From NCBI GenBank assembly GCA_036346255.1, contig CM070617.1, forward strand, positions 471,001 to 535,000: a stretch of DNA of 64,000 nt, given 5' to 3'. This DNA is from Ampelocalamus luodianensis. Its lineage: Eukaryota; Streptophyta; Magnoliopsida; Poales; Poaceae. This document shows, in pieces, positions 12,179-23,508 of the stretch. The position numbers were made by a program, and so were the translations under genes. How positions within the stretch are numbered: the first letter of the stretch is position 1; the number at the start of each line of letters is the position of its first letter. Under the pieces are notes generated by a model, which saw nothing but the letters and a program-made list of their open reading frames with translations, was not told the origin of the DNA and did not search any database.

Positions 12179-12433
12179 TCAAGATGCATACAATACTTGT
12201 GTAATTTCGATCATAAGCAGCTAGTTTGATTTGTGTGTATGCATTATGCGTGTACCCAACCTGTGTATATATGCACTGTACATACCATTACACCTAGCTA
12301 GCTAGCTAGCTACATGTGCATGTATTTGTTCATTCCTTGTGTCGTAAATACCTAGCGGTATACAGCATGCATGCTTGTTATTTTGAACCCATGTGAATTA
12401 ATTATTTTGTTTAATTAAAAATAGTGTCCGTTA
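12179..12433. other. 3' flank of the NAC gene
   Basis: AT-rich with repeated CTAGCTAG and GCATGC words. A canonical AATAAA is not obvious; the 3' UTR probably ends within this stretch. Confidence 0.4.
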
Positions 12434-13187
12434 TCTCTACTAATAAAAGATGGAGTTTACCCCACGCAACAGGAATAGACGGCACGCACGCAGCGACTCT
12501 CCGATACCGCATGCCGGTCTCCCACGCAGCACCATTGGCACCATCGATCTCAGCAAAACCGATCGAAAAGGAACAACTCCCACGATATCTGAAGAAAAAC
12601 TGAAAAGGAAGAATTTCGTAACAACTAGGCAACTTCCACAATCTTATATTTCCTATCCTGCTCCTGCACACCCTCCACGTGCTGCCTCTATATATCCTCC
12701 CCAAGCTACGTCGAGGAAAGCAGGTCTAAGGGTGAGGCTCGGTTCGATATCATGAGACAAGGGCTCGGAGCGTAATGTTGATCGGGTTCAGCGACAGGCG
12801 TAGGAGAACATATTTGCCGTAGACGCTCGCTGCTGTCTCCCTCTCGACATGCATGCAGACCCCGTCGCAGAGGTCACGCACCGCATCTATCCGCTCAAGT
12901 GTGGTGTGCCCTCGGGCAGTGGCCTGAACCACCATGCTTATCATCCGCGCCGCGCCGTGTTGTCCTCCACATTGCCCGTAGCGCATGCTCGAGTGTGGTG
13001 ATTCGGTTCGGTGGCACGCCGGCAACGAGCGACACATGGGGATTTGGCGACGACGAATGGCGGATCGGGAAGGCATGCATCGACACTCGATCGGAGTGCG
13101 AGAGGACGCTGCTGCCTTCTTCGCCTGCTTCCCCTACGCCGAGGATGCATGCCCTCTTATATATATGAACTCTGCATGCAAGCACAT
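12434..13187 (+). mobile_element. Possible Helitron 5' end with captured GC-rich fragments
   Basis: At 12434 the sequence begins TCTCTACTAATAAAAGATGG directly after an A. The TC start, A-T insertion context and TCTCTACTAATAAAAG wording resemble rice Helitron 5' ends. From about 12740 to 13160 the DNA becomes GC-rich with open frames, for example 12750-13076 on the - strand containing RMISMVVQATARGHTT and YGKYVLLRLSLNP, which might be an exon fragment of an unidentified gene. No 3' hairpin followed by CTRR-T was located before the LINE at 13198, so the element is incomplete or the call is wrong. Confidence 0.35.
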
Positions 13188-13246
13188 ATGCATGTAGTGA
13201 GAACTAGTGAGAAATAGGGAGAGGGCGGCGGCTAACTCTGGCGCCT

Positions 13247-16200
13247 GTGGCGCGCCGGAGAAAGCAGGGGCTGTTACAGGAAGAGGTGGAAGATCAACAA
13301 GAGAGAGATGTGGAGTGTAGACGGAGAGGTAGAGAAGATTTGCAGCTTTTTTTGGAGTTCACGAAGGCAGACTTGAAACCCTGCGTTTCGTTGGATCCGC
13401 AGAAGCAATTGCTATGGTCTCAAGGATCGAAGGCGGTCGTCGAGGATGATGGTTGGTCTCCGGCGTTGCTGCTAGGTTCTGAAATCGCAGAAGAGGCTGA
13501 TCGTTGTACTCCAGTGTCTTCTGCCATTGTACGTCCCTGCAATCCCGACCCTCTGCATGACCAGAGAACCATTGGTTCTGGTTCACGGTTTTGGGCTTTA
13601 TCCGGGGACGCTGATTCCGACGACGAGGTTCCGGGAGCAGATGCCCGATCTCTTTCCTCTGAGAGTTTTCTGCGTACTGCTCTCGGGGCAGGTTTTTCGC
13701 TCCAGGAGGTTCGGCAGGCAGAAGCTTCTCTGGCTAGTTCTGTTGCATGTGCAAAGGTCAGTGTCTTTACATCGCCGAAAAGTGTCAATCCGAAGGTCGC
13801 TCTCGCAAGGAAAATAGTTTTTGCAGTGGCCGAGTGTCGTCAATCAAAGGTTGCACCTTGGAAAGGACCTCTACCACCTCGGCATTGTCCGCAACCTTTA
13901 ACTCTAGGGGATGTGGCAGTGGTTGATCGTCGATCATCTGTGGGTAAGATGCCGGCGAGGCGGCAGGCAGATCGTGGCTTATCTTCACAGGTTTCCCAGG
14001 GGCCGGAGGTTGAAGATGGAGTTCAATTTTCGAATTTCGAATCAATTGTCCGACCGAGATCTTTGGCCATTGATTGTGATGGATTAGTGCCGTCAGTTTC
14101 GGGTCTGTGTGGGGCCGGCCAAAAACATTCGGCTATTGATCGCTCTGGATCAGTACCGTCCGTTTTGGTCCCGTGTGGGCTTGGTCATAGGTCCTTCCGG
14201 TTCACGACTGCATTGGGCTGTCTTTTCGCTCGCACAGGTCGCCTACCTCGGCTTGGGAGGGTTCCAGGGCTTGTGTCTCCTTTGAAGGCGGCGGCACCAT
14301 CTTCGTCCCCTCGACCATCTTACGCCGAAGTGGTGCGCAGAGGGATGGAAACCGGGGCGAATCAAGGGGGAGGAGTCGCTGGACATGGAGGAGGATCGTA
14401 TGGCAGTCGAGGTTCGGGCGCTCGGGGCGGTTTTGGTGGCGGCGGCTTCGGCTTCAATGGTGCTGGCGTTTCTTTCAACAATGGAAGCGGTGGTAATAAT
14501 GGTGGCAATGCCTTCGGTTACAATCAAGGCAGGTTTGGGAATTTTTCCCAGGGTTACGGCGGAGATGATGGCTATGGATTCAGTCAAGGTGGAGGTGATG
14601 GCTATGGAGGTGGGGATGGCTATGGTGGCCATTTAGGGTCTTTAGCCGGGCAAGGTTTCTTTCCTGGCGATGGCGGAGGCTTCAGACCTGGGCATGGAGG
14701 CGGTCGTCGTGGCTCCCACCGCGGCCGTGGGCAACGGGGCTTCGTTCCTAGACGAGGCGGTGGCGCTCGGTTTCAGGGCAGGGGCCAGCAGTACGCCGGC
14801 TTTGTGAACCGAGGCTTCCCGTCAAATGTGGTTGTGCCGCCTCCTGCTGCCGTTGCTTCTGCTTCAGGTTGGCTGTCGGGATCTTTGCAGGCGCCTGGAG
14901 CAGCGTCGACCATATCGTCAGGGCAGGTTGGGGCACAAGGTCTTCTTACGGCGAGCAATCCTGTGACAGCGACTCAGGCAGCACAACCTGTCGTAGCTTC
15001 AACGTCCTTGGCGAATTCAATTCCTCAAGCCGTTTTGGTGACTGAAAGGAAGGCTGCAATGGCGGGAGATATGGCTACTGAGGTTGCATCCAAGGCCAAT
15101 TTTCAGGAGGCTCCGCATAAGTCTCCAAAAGCTCCAGTGGGTCGGTCAGGCTTGCTTCCTGGGAATGCGGCTATTCAAGGTGATTCTGTGGGTGGATCAT
15201 CAAAGGCCAATGCAAAGAAGAAGTATTGTTGGCGCTGTGCTACTAAAGGTCATGTCACTTCTTCTTGTAAGGCGGTGTTATGTTGTGATATTTGTGACAG
15301 TGATGAACATGTAGCTTATAAGTGTCCCGTGCTTAAAGACCCTCACCCAGTGGCACACTCGGTGGGATATGCAGCGGAAGAACTTGGTTTCTACCATATT
15401 CCGTACGCTTCCTTTTCGGATGAGTCTTCTGATCAGTCGACTGCCTTGGTCAAAGTGGTTGGGGGTTCTATCTCAGTTGATCAGTTGACGGGTCACTTAC
15501 GCAAACTAGTACCAGGAGATTGGGTTTGGGTGGTGGAAGAAATGGACAATAACTCTTATGTAGTCCCTTTCCCATCCCAAGCTGAGTTGCAGCGTACAAT
15601 GGCTTATGGCGGTGCGGTGATTAAAGAGCTTGGTGTGCAGTTGACTTTTGAAGAATATGAAGATGTTCAGTGTGGTTTGCCTTTGCCAAAAGTTTGGGTG
15701 CGAGTTATCGGTCTTCCTCAAAAGTTGCGTAAGTACCAAATTCTTTGGGCAATAGGTTCTATGTTTGGGGCTACTCAGAAGGTGGATATGAAGACTACAA
15801 AGTGCAGTACCTTTGGTCGTTTCTTCGTCGCTGTTCTTAATCCGGCCTTAATTCCGAACCAGATGGATGTGGTTATTGGGGATCGGTATTTTGAGCTGAA
15901 GTTCGTAGTGGAGCAAAACACAATGGTCAGTGTTCCGGTTCAGATGGATACGGATGACAATGGTCAGGAGGATGATGGCAATGATCAAGACCAGAACCTG
16001 GGCAATAATCTTAGAGATTATAAGAGAGCCAAGAATGGGGAGGAGGCTAAAGGAAAAGATGCTTCTTCTAAAGATCCGGTCTCAGGTGGTCAGGTGGTTC
16101 AGGGACATGTTTTATCGTTGGCTCAGGAGGGAATGGTGTCACAATCCATAATTCATAATATGGTGGAAAAAATCTTGGACGTAGCGGTTGATAAGCTACT

Positions 16201-16633
16201 GAGGGAAGGGGCGGATGGGGTTTTGGCGGAAGAGGAGGCTGGTTTTGTGGTCGAAGCTGTTCATTTGGATGAGGAGGTCCATAAGGAGGCGATAGAAGCG
16301 GAGTGCCCTTTTCCTAATGATTTTGTGTTGCAGGGATTAACAGGTTCAGATGCATCTCCAAGCGTGGAGGTTTCTGGGGGGCTGGTGATTTCCCATGGGG
16401 AATCACATGCTAGGGGCCTCGAAGGAGAGCAGGGCCCATACGCGAGTGGGGGCGTGTCGGCCTACCCCCTAGCTGGTGAGGTTCTGGAGGGGGTTGCGGT
16501 TCCTGTTGTGGAGCCAGGCGTTTGTGCAGATGGGTTGGAGCTAGGACGGCTAAGATCCTGTGCAGGACAAAGGTCTCGTAGGGGACAATCCGTTCCGCTT
16601 GTCCCATCGTCGTGGGCGGTGCATCTCGGCTAG
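13247..16633 (+). CDS. LINE ORF1 protein (gag-like, RNA-binding), 1128 codons open
   Basis: Expected to bind LINE RNA and form the ribonucleoprotein with ORF2 protein. An N-terminal low-similarity region is followed by a glycine-rich RGG/FGGGG segment (residues about 367-518), typical of RNA-binding tails. Next come two zinc knuckles of form CX2CX4HX4C at residues 661-674 (YCWRCATKGH) and 680-693 (CDICDSDEHVAYKC). A DUF4283-like fold follows at about 730-890 (PKVWVRVIGLPQKLRKYQIL, then GRFFVAVLNP), and the tail is acidic. Plant LINE ORF1 proteins usually place DUF4283 before the knuckle, so this order is unusual. The frame opens with GTG, not ATG. The next in-frame ATG is near residue 234, so an original ATG may have mutated or the start is internal. 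The frame is intact over 3.4 kb while ORF2 next to it is broken. Confidence 0.8.
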   Translation: MARRRKQGLLQEEVEDQQERDVECRRRGREDLQLFLEFTKADLKPCVSLDPQKQLLWSQGSKAVVEDDGWSPALLLGSEIAEEADRCTPVSSAIVRPCNPDPLHDQRTIGSGSRFWALSGDADSDDEVPGADARSLSSESFLRTALGAGFSLQEVRQAEASLASSVACAKVSVFTSPKSVNPKVALARKIVFAVAECRQSKVAPWKGPLPPRHCPQPLTLGDVAVVDRRSSVGKMPARRQADRGLSSQVSQGPEVEDGVQFSNFESIVRPRSLAIDCDGLVPSVSGLCGAGQKHSAIDRSGSVPSVLVPCGLGHRSFRFTTALGCLFARTGRLPRLGRVPGLVSPLKAAAPSSSPRPSYAEVVRRGMETGANQGGGVAGHGGGSYGSRGSGARGGFGGGGFGFNGAGVSFNNGSGGNNGGNAFGYNQGRFGNFSQGYGGDDGYGFSQGGGDGYGGGDGYGGHLGSLAGQGFFPGDGGGFRPGHGGGRRGSHRGRGQRGFVPRRGGGARFQGRGQQYAGFVNRGFPSNVVVPPPAAVASASGWLSGSLQAPGAASTISSGQVGAQGLLTASNPVTATQAAQPVVASTSLANSIPQAVLVTERKAAMAGDMATEVASKANFQEAPHKSPKAPVGRSGLLPGNAAIQGDSVGGSSKANAKKKYCWRCATKGHVTSSCKAVLCCDICDSDEHVAYKCPVLKDPHPVAHSVGYAAEELGFYHIPYASFSDESSDQSTALVKVVGGSISVDQLTGHLRKLVPGDWVWVVEEMDNNSYVVPFPSQAELQRTMAYGGAVIKELGVQLTFEEYEDVQCGLPLPKVWVRVIGLPQKLRKYQILWAIGSMFGATQKVDMKTTKCSTFGRFFVAVLNPALIPNQMDVVIGDRYFELKFVVEQNTMVSVPVQMDTDDNGQEDDGNDQDQNLGNNLRDYKRAKNGEEAKGKDASSKDPVSGGQVVQGHVLSLAQEGMVSQSIIHNMVEKILDVAVDKLLREGADGVLAEEEAGFVVEAVHLDEEVHKEAIEAECPFPNDFVLQGLTGSDASPSVEVSGGLVISHGESHARGLEGEQGPYASGGVSAYPLAGEVLEGVAVPVVEPGVCADGLELGRLRSCAGQRSRRGQSVPLVPSSWAVHLG

Positions 16634-17100
16634 ACGCGATAGCGTCGGTGACTCGGTGGATGAGGACTCGGTGGAGCGTCTTGCCCGTGTAGCTGCGTAA
16701 TCTGGAATTCAGCGATGGTACGAACTTTTATTCCATACTTTCTTTCTCTAATAAGCGTATAACTGATAATATTGAAAACATTGGGGTGTTAATGGGCAAC
16801 CATGTCGATGATTCAGTAGCGCTTATTAAGAAGGTAGAAATGGATAGGTTAGTTTTAACAACAAATAATAAAGATGTGTCTTCACAGAGATAAAGTGATT
16901 GAGTCGATGTTGAGGATAACGACATTGATAACTTAACTTTTGGTCACTTGTGTGGTGGCTTGACGGAGGAAGTTATGGATGACGTTATGGAGGGACAAAG
17001 ATCCCCTTATGTCGCTCTTAAAAAAATAAAAAATAAATAAGAAGATAGGCACATGGTCCATTGGGAGGCTTGCATCCAAAAACAAATTGTATTCTAAATG

Positions 17101-20100
17101 AAAGGTGTCTTTTGGAATAGCAGAGGTCTTCGAGACTTGGCTAAGTATAAGTTTTTATCTGAAATTTCTAAAGAAGAGAGTTTAGATTTTATTGCTTTGT
17201 TGAAACTCGTAGGAAGCATTTCTCGATAATTGCCTTGACTCTTTTTGTGGTGGTAGGCGTTCTTTTGGCATTGGCCTGAGCCTCATGGTCGCTCAGAGGT
17301 ATTTTGTTAGGTATTAATTTAGACGTTTTTATTTAGGAGTGTGGTAGAAGGGGATTTCTATATCAAGTTTATGCTAAGGAATAAAGACGATGGTTTTCGA
17401 TGGGTTTTGGTTGCGGTCTATGGTGCTGCGCAGCCAGAATACAAGGAGAGCTTTTTGTCTGAATTGGTGCATTCTTGTAGTATGGAACATTTACCTCTCC
17501 TCGTTGGTGGTGATTTTAATATCATTAGGAGTCCGAAAGAAAAGAATAACGACAAGTTTGATAATCGATACCCTTCCTTATTCAATGCCATTATCAATGG
17601 TTTGAATTTGAGAGAGTTAGATTTAACGGGTCGCCAATTCACCTTGGCGAATTCTAATGTTATTCCTACTTCAAAAACTTGATCGTATTTTGATGAGTAC
17701 CGAGTGGGAACAAAAATTCCCTTTGTCTCATTGTGCAAGCTCTTTCTAGAGACATTTGGATCATACACCTCATATTTAGTACGGGTGAAAGATCTCAGTG
17801 TAGAAACCAACCGTTGTTCAGATTTGAATTAAGCTGGCTTACAATTGAGGGTTTTTACGATATGGTGGCTAGTGTATGGAGAAATGAAATCTGTGGAGTC
17901 TCGTCGTTAGAAATTTGGCAGGCTAAGATTAGGAGGCTTAGGCAATATCTGAGAGGTTGGGCGAAGGATTATTTAGGTGCTTTTAGGAAAAAGAAGAAAG
18001 AGTTGTTATCTTTGTTAGATAACCTTGATAAAAAGGCGGAGATTCAGCCTTTACAAACTCATGAATTAGATTTAAGGCATCATCTTAAAGACCGGCTGTC
18101 CAAGTTGTTAAGGGAAGAGGAGACTAAATGGTTCCAACGTTGCAAAACAACTAAGTTGCTTCAGGGTGATGATAACACTAAATTTTTTCATTTGGTTGCT
18201 AATGGGAGACATCGTAAGACACGTATTTTTAATTGGAACAAGAGGATGGGGTGATAGAAGGTAATGATAACCTTAAAAGATATATCACTAAATACTATAA
18301 AGGTCTTTTGGGTCTTGGAGGAGAATCATTTTCAATGGATGAATCCGTCGGGATGATATTCCTCAAGTTTCTATTGCTGAAAATGAGTTGTTAACAACAT
18401 GTTTCTCAGAAAAGGAGGTGAAAGAGGCAATCTTTCAAATGGAATTAAACAAGTCATCGCACCGATGGTTTCCCAGTTGAGTTCTTTCAGACTTTCTGGG
18501 AAATCATTAAAAGGACTTAATGAGTTTGTTTAATGATTTTCATAATAATATATTGTCTCTTTTAGTCTAAATTTTGGGATCATTACTTTATTACCTAAAA
18601 ATCGATGCTATTCAAATTCAACAAAGATAGGCCTATTTGTCTGTTAAATGTGAGTTTTAAGATCTTTACTAAAGTTCTTACTAATGATTATCCGTCAGAG
18701 CTCAAAATGTGATCGACCGACTCAAACCGCCTTTTGCCGGGACGCTTTATTTTGGAGGGGTCGTTGTTTTACATGAATCGATTCACGAGATGCATAGGAT
18801 AAAGGTAGATGGGGTAATTTTAAAGTTAGATTTTGAGAAGGCGTATGATAAGGTGAAATGGTCCTTTTTTGTGAGACTCTTAGGATGAAAGGTTTTCATC
18901 GTTGTGGTGTGATTGGATAGATCAAGTAGTAACAAGAGGAAGTGTAGGTATTAAAGTCAATGATGACATTGGCCATTTTTTCCAGACTAAGAAAGGTCTT
19001 AGACAGGAGACCCTCTATCCCTATTTTGTTTAACATTGTTGTGGATATGTCGCCATTCTTATCCAACGGCCAAAGATGATGGGCAATTTAAAGGAGTTCT
19101 CCTCATTTAGTTGATGACGGTTTGTCAATCTTGCAATATGCCGACGATACAATTCTTTTATGGATCATAATTTAGAGCAAGCCAAGAATATGAAGCTCTT
19201 GCTATGTGTGTTTGAGCAATTGTGCGGGCTGAAAATAAATTTCCATAAGAGTGAATTATTTTGTTATGGTAAAGCAAAGGATTTGGCACACTCATATTCA
19301 TGATTTTTGGTTGTGGAAGGGGTAATCGGCATTTTAGATACCTAGGTATTCCAATGCATCACAAGAAGTTGTGTAATAAAGATTGGCGGCTGAAGAGAGA
19401 TTTCAAAAGAAACTAAGTTGTTGGAAGGGCAAACTTCTTTCTTTTGGGGTAGACTTGTTCTTATTAATTCATTCTGAGTAGTTTAGCCATGTTTATGCTC
19501 TCTTTTTCAAGTGCCCAAAGGAATTCTCAAAAACTGGATTACTATCGATCTAGATTTTTTGGCAAAGCGATGGGCATAAGAAAAGTATAGACTTACTAAG
19601 TGGAGCATTCTCTCGCATTCCTAAAAATCAAGGTGGTATGGGTATCTTGAATCTAGAATTGCGAATAAGTGTTTACTTAGCAAGTGGATTTCTGAGACTA
19701 ATTAATGAGGATGGTGTATGGCAAAAGCTACTACGAAATAAATATTTGAGAACAAAACAATTGCACAAGTGGAATATAAACCAGGCGACTCACGAGCTCA
19801 AGCGTGCCTTATGAAGGTTAAGAATGAATTTCGAGACTTGGTTCTTTCACCTTACATAATGGTTCTCAAATCGATTTGGGAAGATGTTTGGTTTAGACAA
19901 ACAAAGTTGAGTCAATTATTCCCATCTTTATATAATATCGTCCTTAGAAAGCATGCTCTCGCTATGGAGGTTTTAGGTCTTTGTACCTCTTGTCATCTCT
20001 TTTCGTAGAGCTTTAGTTGGTGATAAGTTGGTTGCGTGGAAGGAGATGGTCCTAAGTTTGGCTTCCATTCAATTAACTGTTGGCCAAGACTCCTTTCGAT

Positions 20101-20720
20101 GGTCTTTACATCGACATGGTAAATTCTCCGTCCATTCGATGTATAGGCGTTGATTAATGGTATGGTAATTCCAACTAATCGCTTCTTATGGAAACTTAAG
20201 ACTCCTCTAAAAATTAAGATCTTCATTTGGTTTCTATACAACGGAGTAACCTTAACCAAAGATAATCTAGCAAAGAGACAATGGAAAGGTAGTTCCAAAT
20301 GTTGTTTTTGTAGTATGGATGAAACAATTCAACATCTTTTCTTGGATTGTCATTTTGCTAAGTTTATTTGGCGTGTGGTACATATTTGAGTGGTATTAAT
20401 CCTCCTTCAAGTATTTCTCATATGTTTGGAGATTGGCTTGTGGGAATTAATGTAAATTATGCATCTTTTATTGGTTGGGGCAAGCGCCCTTTCTTTGAGC
20501 CATTTGGTTGAGCCGTAATGATGTGGTTTTGACAAGGCACGAGTTTCTTTCGCTATGCAGAGTTATCTTGAGGTACACATTGGTTTCGCTCAGTCATTTG
20601 TTGCAGAGGGAGGAGGACCGTCCTTTCCTTGAGGACATGTGCCGATGTCGGAAACTACTATTATGGAGATTTTTGCCAACCATGGGTGGCGATTCAACAA
20701 TAGGATTTGTCTCTAATTTT
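17101..20720 (+). pseudogene. LINE ORF2 remnant (endonuclease, reverse transcriptase)
   Basis: It would nick target DNA and copy the LINE RNA. The AP-type endonuclease is recognised from the start MKGVFWNSRGLRD, an out-of-frame ETRRK near 17205, and GGDFNIIRSPKEK at about 17509. The plant-LINE linker KLLQGDDNTKFFHLVANGRH is at about 18152. The reverse-transcriptase catalytic motif YADDT is readable at 19137-19151. The zinc-binding tail with FLWKLKTPLKIKIFIWFL and CCFCSMDETIQHLFLDC is at about 20180-20360. At least half a dozen frameshifts or stops separate these pieces (for example near 17205, 17680, 18254, 18340 and 19310), so no functional protein is possible. Confidence 0.85.
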
Positions 20721-22747
20721 TAGATTCAGTTTGATCCTTTTTCTCTCCTTCTTTCTTGTTTTGTTAGGCTCTCGCTTTTGTAATAAGCTACTCTTGGTCG
20801 CATCTTTTGATCTTGATCACCATATGCACCTGGCATGCAGAGGTGGAATAAAACTATTCCTTTTCTAAAAATGCATGCAGACCTAAAAGTCGAATGTTCA
20901 TACCGATTATTTTTCAAGTCAGAATGCCAAGGTGAAACATTCTCAGAGCGCCCTTTTTCCCCTTCTTGGGTCAACTGCGGACCCCCTCCTCTTCCTCCGT
21001 CAAACCCCGCCGGACCCCCTCCTCGCGTCGTCCGTCGCGGCGTCCTCGCCAGCTGCGTGCGCCACCGCTGGCGCCCCCACGCCTCGCCGCCATCATCACC
21101 TCCGTGCAGCGCGCGCGAGCCGCGCCACTCGCGGACCCTCCCTTCTCCCGCTCCTCCTCCGGCTTTAAAGCCCCGCCCGGCACCTCCGTCCCCCTCCCCA
21201 TTTTCCTCCCCCAAGCAAGAACCAAGGAAGAAGAGGAACAAGAAGAAGAGAAGAAGGGCTTACCTCGCCGCCGCCACCGTCGCGTCGTCGCCCGGTCACG
21301 CCCGCCGTGGTGAGCTTCGCCGCGCGCCTCGAGCCTCCGTTCCCCTCCGTTGGCGTCTTCGCCGCCGCAGAGCCCCTTCGCCGCGCCGCCGCCCTCCCCG
21401 AGCCTTCCTCTCCTCCGGCCGCCATCGCGCCCCGCCGCGCTCCATTTTTCCTCCCCTCCGCGCGCCGCCTCCCCGCCGCGCGCGCGCGCGCTCTTCCCCG
21501 CCGCCGCCTCCCTTTTTCGCCGGCAGCGGTCGCGCCCGCGCTAGTGGGCAGCGCCTCGCGCCCGCGCGTGCGTTTTGGCTGAGGCCGTGGGCCGGGCCGA
21601 TTTCCTTTTTCTTTTTATTCGATTTTCTTTTCCTTTTTCTTTTTTTAATTCAAAAGTGAGGCTTCAAAAATTAGTATCTTCCCCATTTTAGCTCCAAAAA
21701 TTGCAAAGTAAATTTCTAAAAATTTGTTAATTCAAGATCTTGCTAATGGCATAGGTCTTGTTTAATTTGAAGTTCATTTGTTGTTCATTTGCATTTAATA
21801 GCTCTTTTTGCTTGTCCGTGTCTTTTTCCGGTACGCTCGTCCGACTAGGATTTGAAGACGCCGGAGATCCCCAAGTTGATCAAGCCCAAGGTTATCAAGA
21901 TCTTCTCCCAGGCGAGTCAATACTTTGATCATATTGAGCCTACATTTTATGCAAATTATATTCTTTTAAAATAGCAAATTGCATGCTTTAATTCTTTAAA
22001 CAAATGTATGTTAAAGCTTAAGGTAGTTAAATACCCATTTGATGAATAATTAATTATTATGCCATCCTTGACAACTTAAATCCATTAACCATTGTCACCC
22101 TAGTAACTATATGGTAATACTAGTTATAGGTCGTACTTAAGCGACATGCTAGTCTTGCTTAAGCACTGGGACATTAAAATGTTCCAATCATCATCTCTTC
22201 AAACATGAAAATGGTTTGGCGTCATTGGTGGTCCATGACTGTGATAAATATGGTAAATTGGTTTTACTCCTCAAAACCCTAAACTTGCTATTACCCACTT
22301 TGAGTGGACGGTAAGAAGGATGGTGTGACAGTGGGTGCTAATGTAGCCCAAGGATTTCGTTTTGTGGATTGAAATGTGGAATGAACCGCCTGCACAACCT
22401 AAGGATTTAATCTTGTCATGACCTCCGTGTAAAACAAGTGCAACCACAAGTCCAGAAATACAACTGGCTAAATAATTTGTATCTCTCGATGCAGAGTTGC
22501 ACCGGTAGATGTCTGCGACGCCGTAAGCCTCTGTGGCGAAGGGTGTGGGCGCCGACGTAAGTCGTTAGAGAGGCGCAAGAGGGGTCTAGGTAAGGGTTAA
22601 CGGATCTAAGCGGACGTAACCCTTCGAAGACGAAACCTTAGCGGGTGTAACTAATACTACTGGATGCATTGTAAAGGCCTTGTGACGATCTCCCCTTAAC
22701 TCACATGTCTACAGAAACATGTGTACATGTCAAGATGATTGTCTCTT

Positions 22748-22846
22748 GTGGGTAAAGTGTACAACCTCTGCAGAGTGTAATAAGCTATTCGAATAGCCGT
22801 GCCTACGGTCAAAGGCGGACATGGGAACTTAACTTGAGTTAGTTCT
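22748..22846 (+). repeat. 99-bp duplication, left copy
   Basis: It matches 25251-25349 at all but three of 99 positions. It contains the palindromes CTCTGCAGAG (22766-22775) and CTATTCGAATAG (22785-22796). It ends exactly where the nested, reversed LTR begins (shared T at 22846). Confidence 0.9.
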
Positions 22847-23508
22847 GTCGACGATCAAGTCGCCGATCTTACAATAAATGGAAAAAGAGAGAATGACGTG
22901 GGAAATCTTGGGATTGCAATGGGACTGCTCTTTATTGGTATGAACTGAGATTTTACAAGGGGTGTATTCTGACAGAATGACGGACTGCTTTCTAGAATAC
23001 AAGGCAATGCTTCTTTCTTTCTATCTTCTGATGATCTGATCTCTGATGCGATGTCCTCCCTTGATCCGCCCAGGTTCCATATTTAAATAGCCCTCAAAGA
23101 GGTGGCAGTTACTTCCGGAGAAGGCGTCTGATGTGAAGCGTTGCGTCTGGTCGGAGTCAAGTGACGGTTGATACAGAATCAATCGTTTGGTGGTTATATG
23201 TCTATAAAACATATAACTGCACGGAGGTTGTTCACTGGTGTGTCTTGGATAAGATACGTCGTATGGAATATGCACGTGTTCCATTCATCATACGGTAGAG
23301 AATATACCTTGAAATCAGTTCTTACTTTCTACGAGCAGTTCTCCTGGTCGGAAGCTTGGCTCGGGCCTTCGTCCGACCAGGGTACCCATTATGTAACATC
23401 TGGAATTCCTACGACCAGTGGGGTCGTGCATCTCAGGAGTTACGACCATGAAGACGTATGGTCTTTTTATGTATTAAAGATAATACATAGAGGTTTTAAT
23501 CCTCGTCA
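22846..23508 (-). mobile_element. LTR of a nested, reversed gypsy element (663 bp)
   Basis: On the - strand this segment starts TGACGAGG and ends GATCGTCGACA (TG...CA). Its TATA-like TATTTAAATA lies at about 23079-23088 in the - direction. Just inside it, on the - strand, is a purine-rich GTTCGGGGGCTA tract (about 23509-23523), a polypurine-tract layout. This makes it the 3' LTR of an element whose internal region continues to the right. Confidence 0.65.

Larger units (their letters stand above)
13198..20870 (+). mobile_element. L1-type LINE retrotransposon, about 7.7 kb
   Basis: A non-LTR retrotransposon with an ORF1 (13247-16633) carrying zinc knuckles and an ORF2 (about 17101-20720) carrying endonuclease, reverse transcriptase and the plant-LINE C-terminal zinc-binding region. 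The start in a GC-rich segment and the 3' end after AATAAAACTATTCC...TTTTCTAAAA fit plant L1 elements. A probable target duplication is ATGCATGTAG (13188-13197) and ATGCATGCAG (20871-20880), nine of ten bases matching. There is no long poly-A, which is common for old plant LINEs. Confidence 0.88.

Noticed and set aside
20835..21659. 274-codon + strand open frame as a gene
   Set aside because: Extremely C-rich, proline/arginine-rich, open in several frames and lying in the GC-rich leader of LTR A; composition explains the openness.
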